Below are positions 1 to 6,391 of a DNA stretch of 8,174 nucleotides, one piece after another. Under the pieces are notes generated by a model that was not told the origin of the DNA, did no database searches, and saw nothing but the letters and a program-made list of their open reading frames with translations. Every line of letters starts with the position of its first letter. Within the stretch, counting starts at the first letter, position 1. Origin of the DNA: Actinomycetota bacterium (GTDB lineage: Bacteria; Actinomycetota; Acidimicrobiia; Acidimicrobiales; JAHWKP01); the NCBI GenBank assembly GCA_019347775.1, contig JAHWKP010000074.1:1-8174 (forward strand). Direction: 5' to 3'. The position numbers and the translations under genes were made by a program.

Positions 1-1
1 C

Positions 2-1453
2 GGACGGTTGCGTACCGCGCTCGCAGGTGACGTGCTGCACGTGAGCGGCACCGCTTCACCGCTGCGAGGCCGTGCCGCCCCGCATCTGCGCCGGCGTCTT
101 GTGGTGGGCCGTCTGGAGGTGGAGTCGGCCGGACCGGTCGGCCCGGGCAGTCCGCTGTCGCGGATCGCCAACGCCACTCGCCGAACCATCGACCGGGGTG
201 CCGCCGGCCTCGGCGATCCGGCTCGGGGCCTCTTCGGCGGCTTCGTGCTCGGCGACGACCGGGGTCAGGACCCGGCCACCGTCGAGCGCTTCCGATCGGC
301 CGGGCTCACCCACCTGCTGGTGGTGTCGGGCCAGAACGTCGCCTTCGTGCTCGCCTTGGCCGCGCCCCTGGTTTCACGAGGTGCCAACGGCGCCCGCCTG
401 GCTTGGACAGCCGCGGTCCTCGTGCTCTTCGGCACGATCGTCCGATGGGATCCCTCCGTCACTCGAGCGGTGGTCATGGCGGCTCTGGCCGTCTCGGCGC
501 GGACGCTGGGCCGCCCGGTCGATCGGCTCCGACTGCTCGCGCTCGCCGTGACTGTCATCCTGCTCGTGGATCCGCTGCTCGTCGGGTCGGTTTCGTTCCT
601 ACTCTCAGTGGGCGCGTCTGCGGGCATTGCCGTGTTGAGCCCGTGGTTCGCGCAGCGGATGCGGGGGCCTCGGCCGCTGGTGGAGATCTTGTCGACTACC
701 GCGGGCGCGCAGGTGGGCGTCGCCCCGGTGCTGATTCCCGTCTTCGGGTCTCTTCCGCTGGCGTCCATACCGGCGAACTTGCTGGCGGTGCCCATGGCGG
801 GCCCTTTGATGATGTGGGGAATGGTGGCCGGGGTGCCGGCCGGACTGGCCGGCGACCCGGTCGCGACGACTTTGCACTGGCCGACCCGGGTGATGCTCGG
901 GTGGGTCGACGGCGTGGCCCACTGGGCAGCTGGCCTCGGCGCGCCACCGGTCGGGCTCACAGCCGCGCTTGCCGCCGCCCTTTCGATGGCGTGCCTCTGG
1001 GTGCATCCCGTGAGCCGGCGCCTGGTGGTTCCCGCCGGGGCGACCGTCCTTGTCATCGTCGCGTTGCTGGCGGCGCCGCGGCCTCACGCCGGTTCCACGG
1101 AGCTCTCGGGAGGGACGCGGCTGTGGAACTCGGGCGGTGGCTCCGTCCTCGTCGTCGACGAGATCGACGGCCGGCTGCCCGGCCAACTCCGCGATGCCAA
1201 CGTCGGTCGGGTGGATGTGGTCGTCATGACCCGCGGTGGCGCACGAGCCGCCGAGCTGCTCGTCGAGTTGCGGGCCGTGGTCCGGCCTCGACGCGTGCTG
1301 GTGCCCGAGGGGAGCGGCATCCCGGCCTCCGTCGCGGTCGCGACCGCTTCGTCGGCGCGGGTGGGGCCGATCTCGATCGAGCTGACGCCCGACCGTGACC
1401 GGTTGAAGGTGCGGGTGTCGGTAGGTTCCGAGAATGAGGCTGACGCTGGGTGA
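2..1453 (+). CDS. comEC: ComEC/Rec2 family DNA-uptake channel protein, 3' part, with degenerate C-terminal domain
   Basis: The reading frame is open from base 2, so the true start lies upstream and this is the 3' portion of the gene. ComEC forms the inner-membrane channel that takes up single-stranded DNA during transformation. Counting from the TTG at 8, the family signature GLTHLLVVSGQNVAFV lies at residues 99-114. Many hydrophobic segments of the Competence domain follow, to about residue 355. After that comes a soluble segment where the metallo-beta-lactamase-like domain normally sits. It keeps the general strand pattern (RVDVVVMT), but where the metal-binding HxHxDH motif should be it reads TRGGARAA (residues 408-415). 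The domain is also short, about 110 residues. It overlaps the next gene by 20 bases, so the two are probably translated together. The family call is firm. Transformation competence of the host is not shown, because no other com gene is in view. Confidence 0.9.
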   Translation, partial: GRLRTALAGDVLHVSGTASPLRGRAAPHLRRRLVVGRLEVESAGPVGPGSPLSRIANATRRTIDRGAAGLGDPARGLFGGFVLGDDRGQDPATVERFRSAGLTHLLVVSGQNVAFVLALAAPLVSRGANGARLAWTAAVLVLFGTIVRWDPSVTRAVVMAALAVSARTLGRPVDRLRLLALAVTVILLVDPLLVGSVSFLLSVGASAGIAVLSPWFAQRMRGPRPLVEILSTTAGAQVGVAPVLIPVFGSLPLASIPANLLAVPMAGPLMMWGMVAGVPAGLAGDPVATTLHWPTRVMLGWVDGVAHWAAGLGAPPVGLTAALAAALSMACLWVHPVSRRLVVPAGATVLVIVALLAAPRPHAGSTELSGGTRLWNSGGGSVLVVDEIDGRLPGQLRDANVGRVDVVVMTRGGARAAELLVELRAVVRPRRVLVPEGSGIPASVAVATASSARVGPISIELTPDRDRLKVRVSVGSENEADAG

Positions 1454-2276
1454 ACGGTCCTATGACCTCACTCACCGGGCGCTCGTGATGGGGATCTTGA
1501 ACCGCACCCCCGATTCGTTCTACGACGCCGGCGCCTTCTTCGAAATGGGTCGGTTTATCGACCGTGCCAGCCAGCATGTGGCCGCCGGGGCGGACATCCT
1601 CGACGTCGGGGGAGTGAAGGCGGGGCCCGGACCTGACGTCGACGAGGACGAGGAGCTGGAGCGGGTCATCCCGGCCGTCGAAGCTCTCAACGAGCGCTTC
1701 GACCTTCCGATCTCAGTCGACACCTGGAGGGCCTCAGTTGCGGCAAAGGCTTATGACGCGGGAGCGGTGGTGGGCAACGACATCTCGGGATTCAGCGACG
1801 CGGGCTATCTCCCGATCGCGGCGAAGGCCGGAGCCGCGGTGGTCGCGACGCATATCCGCCTCGCCCCCCGCGTTGCCGATCCCACGCCCGAGTACGACGA
1901 TGTCACCGAAGCAGTGGCGAGGCGCCTCGCAGATTTGGCGGACCGCGCCCTCAGCGCTGGCGTCGCCAGAGACAAAATCATCGTCGACGCCGGACTGGAT
2001 CTCGGTAAGACCTGGCAGCAATCCCTTGTGCTACTGCGCCGCTCGGCGCGCCTCGCGTCACTCGGATTCCCGTTGCTTCTTTCGGCGTCCAATAAGACCT
2101 TTCTCGGTCGCCTGCTGGATCTGGAGGTGGGCGAGCGCCAGATGGCTTCGACCGCCGCCTGCGCTATCGGCGTCGCTGAAGGATGCCGGATAGTGCGGGT
2201 GCACGATGTGGCGGGTGCCCGCCGGGTGGTCGACACGATCGCGGCGGTTACGGCCGGGTGTCCCTCACCGGACTAA
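1434..2276 (+). CDS. folP2: Dihydropteroate synthase-like protein, FolP2 type
   Basis: This 280-residue protein has the pterin-binding TIM-barrel fold of dihydropteroate synthase, which joins a pterin pyrophosphate to p-aminobenzoate in folate synthesis. The pterin-side residues are visible: N23 (ILNRTPDSFYD), D96 (ISVDT), N115 (GNDISG), D185, K221 (SNKTFLG), and R255/H257 (RVHD). The ESTRPG loop that handles pABA and pyrophosphate is replaced by VKAGPG (residues 61-66). As I recall, NRTPDSFYD, DVGGVKAGPG, SVDTWRA and the SNK motif are shared with mycobacterial FolP2, which is reported not to act as a dihydropteroate synthase. The true substrate is therefore unknown. The ATG at 1434 lies inside the end of comEC, and a second in-frame TAA follows the stop. 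Its place between comEC and holA is not the usual actinobacterial order. The family call is sure and the FolP2 subtype is likely. Confidence 0.85.
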   Translation: MRLTLGERSYDLTHRALVMGILNRTPDSFYDAGAFFEMGRFIDRASQHVAAGADILDVGGVKAGPGPDVDEDEELERVIPAVEALNERFDLPISVDTWRASVAAKAYDAGAVVGNDISGFSDAGYLPIAAKAGAAVVATHIRLAPRVADPTPEYDDVTEAVARRLADLADRALSAGVARDKIIVDAGLDLGKTWQQSLVLLRRSARLASLGFPLLLSASNKTFLGRLLDLEVGERQMASTAACAIGVAEGCRIVRVHDVAGARRVVDTIAAVTAGCPSPD

Positions 2277-2285
2277 TAAGGCGAC

Positions 2286-3245
2286 GTGGCAGGCGATCCG
2301 TTTCCGGTCTATCTCCTGCGGGGGGAGGACCCGTCGCTACTCAGCCAGAGCCTGTCGGCTCTCCTCGACGAGCTGTCGTGCGGCGACGCACTCGGGATAG
2401 AGCATCTCTCGCCCGACGCCGATCTGTCGGTGGCACTCGAAGCCCTTCAGACGCCATCGTTGCTGGGCGACCGCCGCGTGGTCGTCGTACGCGAGGCCGG
2501 GCGCTTCGACGCCGCCGCGGTGGACCCGCTGGTCGCCTATCTCGCTGAGGCTGCTCCCGAGTCGGTGCTCGTTCTCGTCGCGGGTGGCGGCGCCACCAAC
2601 CGCCGCCTGTCCGATGCGGTTCGCAAGCACGGCCATGTGATCGACACCGGAGTACCGCAGAAGGCCAAGGAGAAGACCCAGTGGATCGCCGAGCACATCG
2701 GGGCAGGCCCCGTGACGCTCGCCCCTGCGGCCGTCCGCAGGCTCACCGCGCACCTCGGTGAGGACTTTGGCCGGCTGGAGACTCTTCTGGCCGGGCTGGC
2801 CGCCGCCTACGGCGAGGGAGCGACGGTGGGCGAGGACGAGCTCGAGCCGTTCCTTGGTGAAGCCGGCGGCGTCGCCCCGTGGGATCTCACCGACGCCATC
2901 GATCGTGGGGACACGGCCGGCGCCGTCGGCGCGCTGCATCGGATGCTCGGCGGGGGTGAACGTCACCCGATGGTCGTGCTGAGCACGCTCAGCCGCCACG
3001 TCCTGGCCCTCGTGCGCCTGGACGGGGCCGGGGCCCGCTCCGACGCCGAGGCAGCCGCGCTCATAGGCACGGCCCCTTTCCCGGCGAGAAAGGCACTGGC
3101 CCAGAGCCGCAAGCTCGGTTCCGACAAGGTCGCCCGGGCGGTCCGGCTGGTCGCCAAAGCCGATCTGGACCTGCGGGGCGCGAGCGAGTGGCCCCAAGCG
3201 CTCGTGCTGGAGGTGCTGGTGGCCCGGCTCAGCCGGATGGCGTGA
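2286..3245 (+). CDS. holA: DNA polymerase III subunit delta
   Basis: This 319-residue protein starts at a GTG, with a weak AAGG just upstream and 9 bases after the previous stop. The delta subunit is the part of the clamp loader that opens the beta sliding clamp during replication. The N-terminal region shows the typical opening YLLRGEDPSLLSQSL (residues 9-23), the LLGDRRVVVVREA strand (59-71) and VLVLVAGG (about 94-101). The middle has the domain II feature of a helix-rich segment with LGEDFGRLETLL. The C-terminal helical collar region contains PMVVLSTLSRHV and a final conserved run of Ala/Leu-rich helices. Length fits the family (about 310-340). Like other delta subunits it has no working Walker A motif. 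It sits downstream of comEC and next to rpsT, the standard actinobacterial neighbourhood for holA. It is probably co-transcribed with comEC and the folP2-like gene. Confidence 0.92.
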   Translation: MAGDPFPVYLLRGEDPSLLSQSLSALLDELSCGDALGIEHLSPDADLSVALEALQTPSLLGDRRVVVVREAGRFDAAAVDPLVAYLAEAAPESVLVLVAGGGATNRRLSDAVRKHGHVIDTGVPQKAKEKTQWIAEHIGAGPVTLAPAAVRRLTAHLGEDFGRLETLLAGLAAAYGEGATVGEDELEPFLGEAGGVAPWDLTDAIDRGDTAGAVGALHRMLGGGERHPMVVLSTLSRHVLALVRLDGAGARSDAEAAALIGTAPFPARKALAQSRKLGSDKVARAVRLVAKADLDLRGASEWPQALVLEVLVARLSRMA

Positions 3246-3251
3246 ACGAGG

Positions 3252-3524
3252 TCAGCTGGAGGACGAGGACTTCAGAACCCGCTTCATCAGCCGCGACTTG
3301 CGGTTGGCAGCCTGGTTCTTGTGGATGATGCCCTTGGCAGCGGCACGGTCGATCTTGCGGACCGCCTCGCGCAGGGCTTCCTCCGACTTGGCCTCGTCGC
3401 CGGCCTCGGCGACGCTCAGAGCCGTCTTCACGCGGGTACGCACTTCAGAGCGCACCGCCTTGTTGGCGAGACGCTTCTGCTCGTTCTGACGGTTGCGCTT
3501 GATCTGACTCTTGATGTTCGCCAC
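3252..3524 (-). CDS. rpsT: 30S ribosomal protein S20
   Basis: This 90-residue basic protein begins MANIKSQIKRNRQNEQKR, the hallmark S20 start, and carries AAAKGIIHKNQAANRKSRLMKRV near its end. S20 binds 16S rRNA in the body of the small subunit and is an early assembly protein. The start codon is GTG at 3524-3522. No Shine-Dalgarno sequence is visible upstream, and a TAGTCT element ends nine bases before the start, so the transcript may be leaderless. The protein ends in five serines. The gene converges with holA, leaving only 6 bases between the two stop codons and no room for a separate terminator. In many actinobacteria lepA lies beyond rpsT. Here the neighbour is a divergent dehydrogenase instead. 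Confidence 0.97.
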   Translation of the reverse strand: MANIKSQIKRNRQNEQKRLANKAVRSEVRTRVKTALSVAEAGDEAKSEEALREAVRKIDRAAAKGIIHKNQAANRKSRLMKRVLKSSSSS

Positions 3525-3530
3525 GGGGGA

Positions 3531-3536
3531 TAAAGA
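3531..3536 (+). promoter_or_regulatory. -10-like element TAAAGA for the 2-hydroxyacid dehydrogenase gene
   Basis: TAAAGA lies 8 bases before the ATG at 3545, and no Shine-Dalgarno sequence is present. It overlaps the oppositely oriented TAGTCT element, so the two promoters could not both be occupied by polymerase at once. The match to TANNNT is imperfect at the last base, so support is weaker than for the rpsT side. Confidence 0.3.
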
Positions 3537-3539
3537 CTA
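3534..3539 (-). promoter_or_regulatory. -10-like element TAGTCT for rpsT
   Basis: On the minus strand the sequence TAGTCT matches the actinobacterial -10 pattern TANNNT and lies 9 bases before the GTG start of rpsT. That spacing would put the transcription start at or beside the start codon, giving a leaderless mRNA. This agrees with the lack of a Shine-Dalgarno sequence. No clear -35 box was found, so this is a prediction only. Confidence 0.4.
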
Positions 3540-3544
3540 GCCCC

Positions 3545-4483
3545 ATGCCCACCCCTCCCCGGATCGCCATCGCCCCGGGCACTCCGCCCGACGGCGCGAC
3601 CGCGGCCGTCCGCCAGGCCGGCGGCGAGGTGACGACGGTCGAGGACGCCGAGGCACTCCTATGGCTCGACTGGAGAGACACGGACGCGCTGAGGGCAGCC
3701 CTGGCACAGGGTCCCGGCATCCGCTGGGTGCAGTTGCCCTGGGCCGGGGTGGAGCACTACGCCGAAGCTGGCGTCCTAGATCCGGCTCGGTCGTGGACCT
3801 GTGCCAAGGGCATCTACGGGGAGGAAGTGGCCGAGCACGCGCTTGCTCTCGCCTTGGCGCTGCTGAGGTCGCTCAAGACCAGGGCCAGGGCGCAGCGGTG
3901 GGATCCCGACGCCGCTGGTTCAGAGCTGCGCTCCCTCTACCGGGCGCGAGTGACCATTCTCGGCGCCGGTGGTATCGCCCGCGCCCTCTTGGATCAGCTC
4001 GCTCCCTTCGGAGTGGAGGCAACAGTCGTCCGCCGAGATCCCAAGCCACTGACAGGTGCGGCAAGGACCGTCGGAGTCGACGGACTTCTGGACGCCCTCC
4101 GGGGCGCCGACCTCGTGATGGTCGCCCTGAGCCTCACTCCGCAGACTCGCGGCATCATCGGCCGGGACGAGCTCGCGGCCATGGGGCCAGGGTGTCACCT
4201 CGTCAACGTCGCCCGCGGTGCTCATGTCGTCACCGACGCGTTGGTCGACGCCCTGCGTTCCGGTCTCATCGCGGGAGCCGGGCTCGACGTCACCGATCCG
4301 GAACCCCTCCCGGAAGGCCACCCTCTCTGGGACCTCGACAACTGCCTCATCACGCCCCATGTCGCCAACCCCGTCGTCGGTGAGGCGAATGCCAGGCTGC
4401 TCGCGCTGTTCGAGGGCAACGTCGAGCGGTTCGCGGCGGGAAGGCCGCTGGTCGGACTCGTAGACCCCGAACTCGGGTACTGA
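3545..4483 (+). CDS. D-isomer-specific 2-hydroxyacid dehydrogenase, GhrA-like
   Basis: This 312-residue enzyme is predicted to reduce or oxidise a 2-keto/2-hydroxy acid such as glyoxylate or hydroxypyruvate in the cytoplasm, using a nicotinamide cofactor. The catalytic trio of the family is in place: R224 in NVARG, E253 in DPEPLP and H272 in ITPHVAN. The nucleotide-binding turn is GAGGIA (140-145), where the third glycine of GxGxxG is alanine. After the second strand the sequence reads VVRRDPK (161-167). The acidic residue that selects NAD is replaced by arginine, which suggests NADP(H), as in E. coli GhrA, which has a similar length. The C-terminal RPLVGLVDPELGY resembles the normal family end, so the protein is complete. 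The ATG at 3545 is 20 bases from the divergent rpsT. Its last 564 bases are antisense to the transporter reading frame. The exact substrate cannot be told from sequence. Confidence 0.9.
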   Translation: MPTPPRIAIAPGTPPDGATAAVRQAGGEVTTVEDAEALLWLDWRDTDALRAALAQGPGIRWVQLPWAGVEHYAEAGVLDPARSWTCAKGIYGEEVAEHALALALALLRSLKTRARAQRWDPDAAGSELRSLYRARVTILGAGGIARALLDQLAPFGVEATVVRRDPKPLTGAARTVGVDGLLDALRGADLVMVALSLTPQTRGIIGRDELAAMGPGCHLVNVARGAHVVTDALVDALRSGLIAGAGLDVTDPEPLPEGHPLWDLDNCLITPHVANPVVGEANARLLALFEGNVERFAAGRPLVGLVDPELGY

Positions 4484-6169
4484 GGCGACTCGCGACGTAC
4501 GAGCCGCCACCACCCCGGCTGCGACGAGGACTGCTCCGGCGGCCGCGCCGGTAGCCACCGGCCCGCCGGTGTCGGACAAGGCACCTCCGAGCGAGTAGCC
4601 CGTGCCCAGTCCGACGATCACCGCGGCGAGACCGAGCGACAGCAGCCGTCCTTGCATCGTCGGAGGCGCGCCCGCCACCACCGCCGCAATGAGGACGGTG
4701 GCGGATAGTCCGACGGCGAGGCCTCCTACCGACCACCCGGCCAGCCCCCACATCGCGACTCCACCGGTCGCGCCACAGAACAGCCCGAGTCCGGCCACGA
4801 CAAAGGCCGGACCCAGGACTGACAGCGGTCGGCGTCGCAGCGATGTGGCTGCGAGGGCCCCGAGAACGACGCCGACACCGAGACACCCCGCGGCAAGGTC
4901 GAGAGGCGTGGCGCGACGCCAGGTGAGGCCGAGGGCGACGAACGGGTCGCCGGCCACCAAGCCGACTCCGGCACCGATGGCGGCCATCAACAAGGCGAGT
5001 TGGGGAATCACGGGCGAGTCTTCGAGACATCTCACGCCGCCCAGCAGGTCTCGCCACAGGGTCGCTCGGGCCGGCGCCGGGCGCCTGCGAGCGGGCATGA
5101 CGCTCCAGGCGAGCGCCGCCACGCCCCAAAGGAGAGTGGCTGCGGCCAGAGCCGGCCTGGCTCCGACCGAAAGCAGAACGGGAACGGAGACGCCCGCGGC
5201 GATCGCGCCGATTGCCGCGAGCGTGGCCTCGAGGATTCCGACCGCGGCCACCAGCCGCTTCCTTGCGACGATCTCGGCCAGCAGCACCAGCGCCGCGGGC
5301 CGGGCCAGGCCCGTGAGAAATCCGGACCAAACCGCGATCGGTCCGATCATCGAAGCCCGGGGGGCGATGAGCAGGACTCCTGCTCCGCAGGCCTGGGCGA
5401 AAGCGGTGCAGGCGAGTAGGGCCGGGGGATTGAAGCGGTCGACCAGAGGTCCGCCCAAGAGGAGCGCTGCGCCCCAGCCGGACAGGCCGAGAGCGACCGC
5501 CGACGCGAGTGCGCCGGGACGCCCCACGGTGACTGCGATGACCGCGGCGGCCATCAGCCAGGCCGCGGTCCAAGTGAGGCACTGGGCGGTCCACAGCGCC
5601 CGGGCGCGGGGCTGGGTTCCGAGATGGCCGGCTGGTTCCGGCGCCGACATAACGAGGCGCGATCCGGTGGCGCGATGGACGGTGATGAAGATGCCTGCCC
5701 ATATGACGATGTCACCGAGCGAGAACACGTTGGAGAACGGCAACCATTCGGGGATGGCGAAGATGTCTCCGAGAAATGCGAGCTTCGGATCGTCCAGCGC
5801 AGCTGAATTGGCGAAGGAAGCCCCCCGCACCCGGTCGATACCCGCGGCGTCGAGTGCGCCCGGGCTGGCCGGCAGAGTGCCGCCATTGGCGGCGATGCCC
5901 ACGACGTTCATCGCACCGCCAACCGCGATCCACCAGAGTCCCGAGAGGTGAAGGTTCGACACCAGGTACGCCGCGCCGGCCAGATAGCTCGCGCCATGGA
6001 GCCCTGCGCCCAGTGCGCTGGGAACGCCGGACAGGGCAGCCACCTGAAGCCCGATCCCGGCAGCCAGAAGCCACCACCGGCGCAGCTGTAGATCGGCCAG
6101 GGCCCCTAGCCGGCCGCGCCCGAGTGGAACCGTCGCCAGGGCCAGCGAGAACGCAACCAGCATCGGCAA
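3920..6169 (-). CDS. Fused DUF5317-like membrane domain and MFS transporter with long antisense tail
   Basis: The frame opens at a GTG at 6178, but the perfect AAGGAGG (6184-6178) covers that codon. TTG at 6169, eight bases beyond it, is therefore the better start, with ATG 6163 as an alternative. From 6169 the protein is 749 residues long. Residues 1-172 resemble DUF5317: hydrophobic helices, AANGGTLPAS (93-102), LAFLGDIFAIP (130-140) and NVFSLGDIV (147-155). After a short polar linker, about 11-12 hydrophobic segments (190-560) look like a major-facilitator exporter, with GGPLVDRF after an early helix and a central basic loop (MPARRRPAPAR). From residue 563 to the stop the sequence is polar, lacks any domain I recognise, and is entirely antisense to the dehydrogenase gene. 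This tail may be translated, or it may be only the consequence of a lost stop. No cargo can be assigned. Domain calls are good and the extent of the C-terminus is uncertain. Confidence 0.75.
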   Translation of the reverse strand: MPMLVAFSLALATVPLGRGRLGALADLQLRRWWLLAAGIGLQVAALSGVPSALGAGLHGASYLAGAAYLVSNLHLSGLWWIAVGGAMNVVGIAANGGTLPASPGALDAAGIDRVRGASFANSAALDDPKLAFLGDIFAIPEWLPFSNVFSLGDIVIWAGIFITVHRATGSRLVMSAPEPAGHLGTQPRARALWTAQCLTWTAAWLMAAAVIAVTVGRPGALASAVALGLSGWGAALLLGGPLVDRFNPPALLACTAFAQACGAGVLLIAPRASMIGPIAVWSGFLTGLARPAALVLLAEIVARKRLVAAVGILEATLAAIGAIAAGVSVPVLLSVGARPALAAATLLWGVAALAWSVMPARRRPAPARATLWRDLLGGVRCLEDSPVIPQLALLMAAIGAGVGLVAGDPFVALGLTWRRATPLDLAAGCLGVGVVLGALAATSLRRRPLSVLGPAFVVAGLGLFCGATGGVAMWGLAGWSVGGLAVGLSATVLIAAVVAGAPPTMQGRLLSLGLAAVIVGLGTGYSLGGALSDTGGPVATGAAAGAVLVAAGVVAARTSRVASVPEFGVYESDQRPSRREPLDVALEQREQPGIRLTDDGVGDMGRDEAVVEVPERVAFREGFRIGDVEPGSRDETGTQGVDQRVGDDMSTAGDVDEVTPWPHGRELVPADDAASLRSEAQGDHHEVGAPEGVQKSVDSDGPCRTCQWLGISADDCCLHSEGSELIQEGAGDTTGAENGHSRPVEGAQL

Positions 6170-6177
6170 CCGCACCA

Positions 6178-6184
6178 CCTCCTT
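6178..6184 (-). promoter_or_regulatory. Strong Shine-Dalgarno AAGGAGG that decides the transporter start
   Basis: Read on the minus strand this is AAGGAGG, a perfect match to the 16S rRNA 3' end. It overlaps the first base of the GTG at 6178, so that codon cannot be the start used with this site. The in-frame TTG at 6169-6167 is 8 bases away, an ideal distance. The ATG at 6163-6161 is 14 bases away. Confidence 0.65.
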
Positions 6185-6273
6185 GCACAGAAGGTAGGCC
6201 GATGTGACGGAATACCGGCGGATCAGGTGTGGTCTGGCCCATTCCGACTAGCCCAGGGCGCCACCACGTGCCG

Positions 6274-6279
6274 TATGCT
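6274..6279 (+). promoter_or_regulatory. -10-like element TATGCT upstream of the structured leader
   Basis: TATGCT fits TATNNT and would start transcription near 6286, giving a leader of about 105 bases before the 31-residue reading frame. At the expected -35 position (about 6251-6256, GCCCAG) there is no TTGACA-like box, so support is modest. The element lies between the arms of an inverted repeat, CCACCAC (6261-6267) and GTGGTGG (6296-6302). Confidence 0.35.
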
Positions 6280-6304
6280 CTTACCTAGCTCTGGGGTGGT
6301 GGTT

Positions 6305-6391
6305 TCTCCTCCGGGTCGACGGGCTCAGCCCGGGCAGTACGGACTCACGATGAGTGGTCCCGCCATCAGCGGATCAGGGAGGAGGTTGCAA
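6305..6391 (+). promoter_or_regulatory. Candidate structured 5' leader with sequestered ribosome binding site
   Basis: CTCCTCC at 6306-6312 is a perfect 7-base complement of GGAGGAG at 6378-6384, the Shine-Dalgarno sequence of the small gene at 6392. A U-G pair (6305 with 6385) could extend it. Inside this closing helix three hairpins can form: CGGGC/GCCCG (6320-6324 with 6328-6332, loop TCA); GGACTCA with TGA and GTCC (6341-6347 with 6351-6353 and 6357-6360, a 3-base bulge); and CCGC/GCGG (6360-6363 with 6369-6372, sharing base 6360 with the previous stem). This is a multi-branch layout with the ribosome site in the closing stem, as in translational riboswitches or thermosensors. I do not recognise a known family, and GC-rich DNA makes chance pairing common. 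Confidence 0.4.

Noticed and set aside
2337..3197. Minus-strand open frame of 286 codons inside holA
   Set aside because: It is antisense to a well-supported gene, has no recognisable motif and reflects the scarcity of stops in GC-rich coding DNA.
3246..3251. Shared terminator between holA and rpsT
   Set aside because: Only 6 bases separate the stop codons and no hairpin was found there.
4484..4520. Sequencing indel as the cause of the transporter's long antisense tail
   Set aside because: All three minus-strand frames lack stops in this area, so a shift would still overlap the dehydrogenase by more than 130 bases.
4350..5702. Minus-strand 450-codon frame in another phase over the transporter
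   Set aside because: Arg/Pro/Gly-rich shadow translation; the overlapping frame has the membrane protein pattern.
4602..5951. Plus-strand open frame of 449 codons across the transporter
   Set aside because: Its product is Pro/Arg/Ala/Thr-rich without domains, while the opposite strand encodes clear membrane helices.
6227..6391. Longer form (86 residues) of the small membrane gene
   Set aside because: No ribosome site at the upstream start, low-complexity sequence, and the ATG at 6392 has an excellent one.
6290..6391. c-di-GMP-I (GEMM) riboswitch before the c-di-GMP enzyme
   Set aside because: The conserved core and tetraloop-receptor sequences of that class are not present, so the leader is reported only as an unassigned structure.
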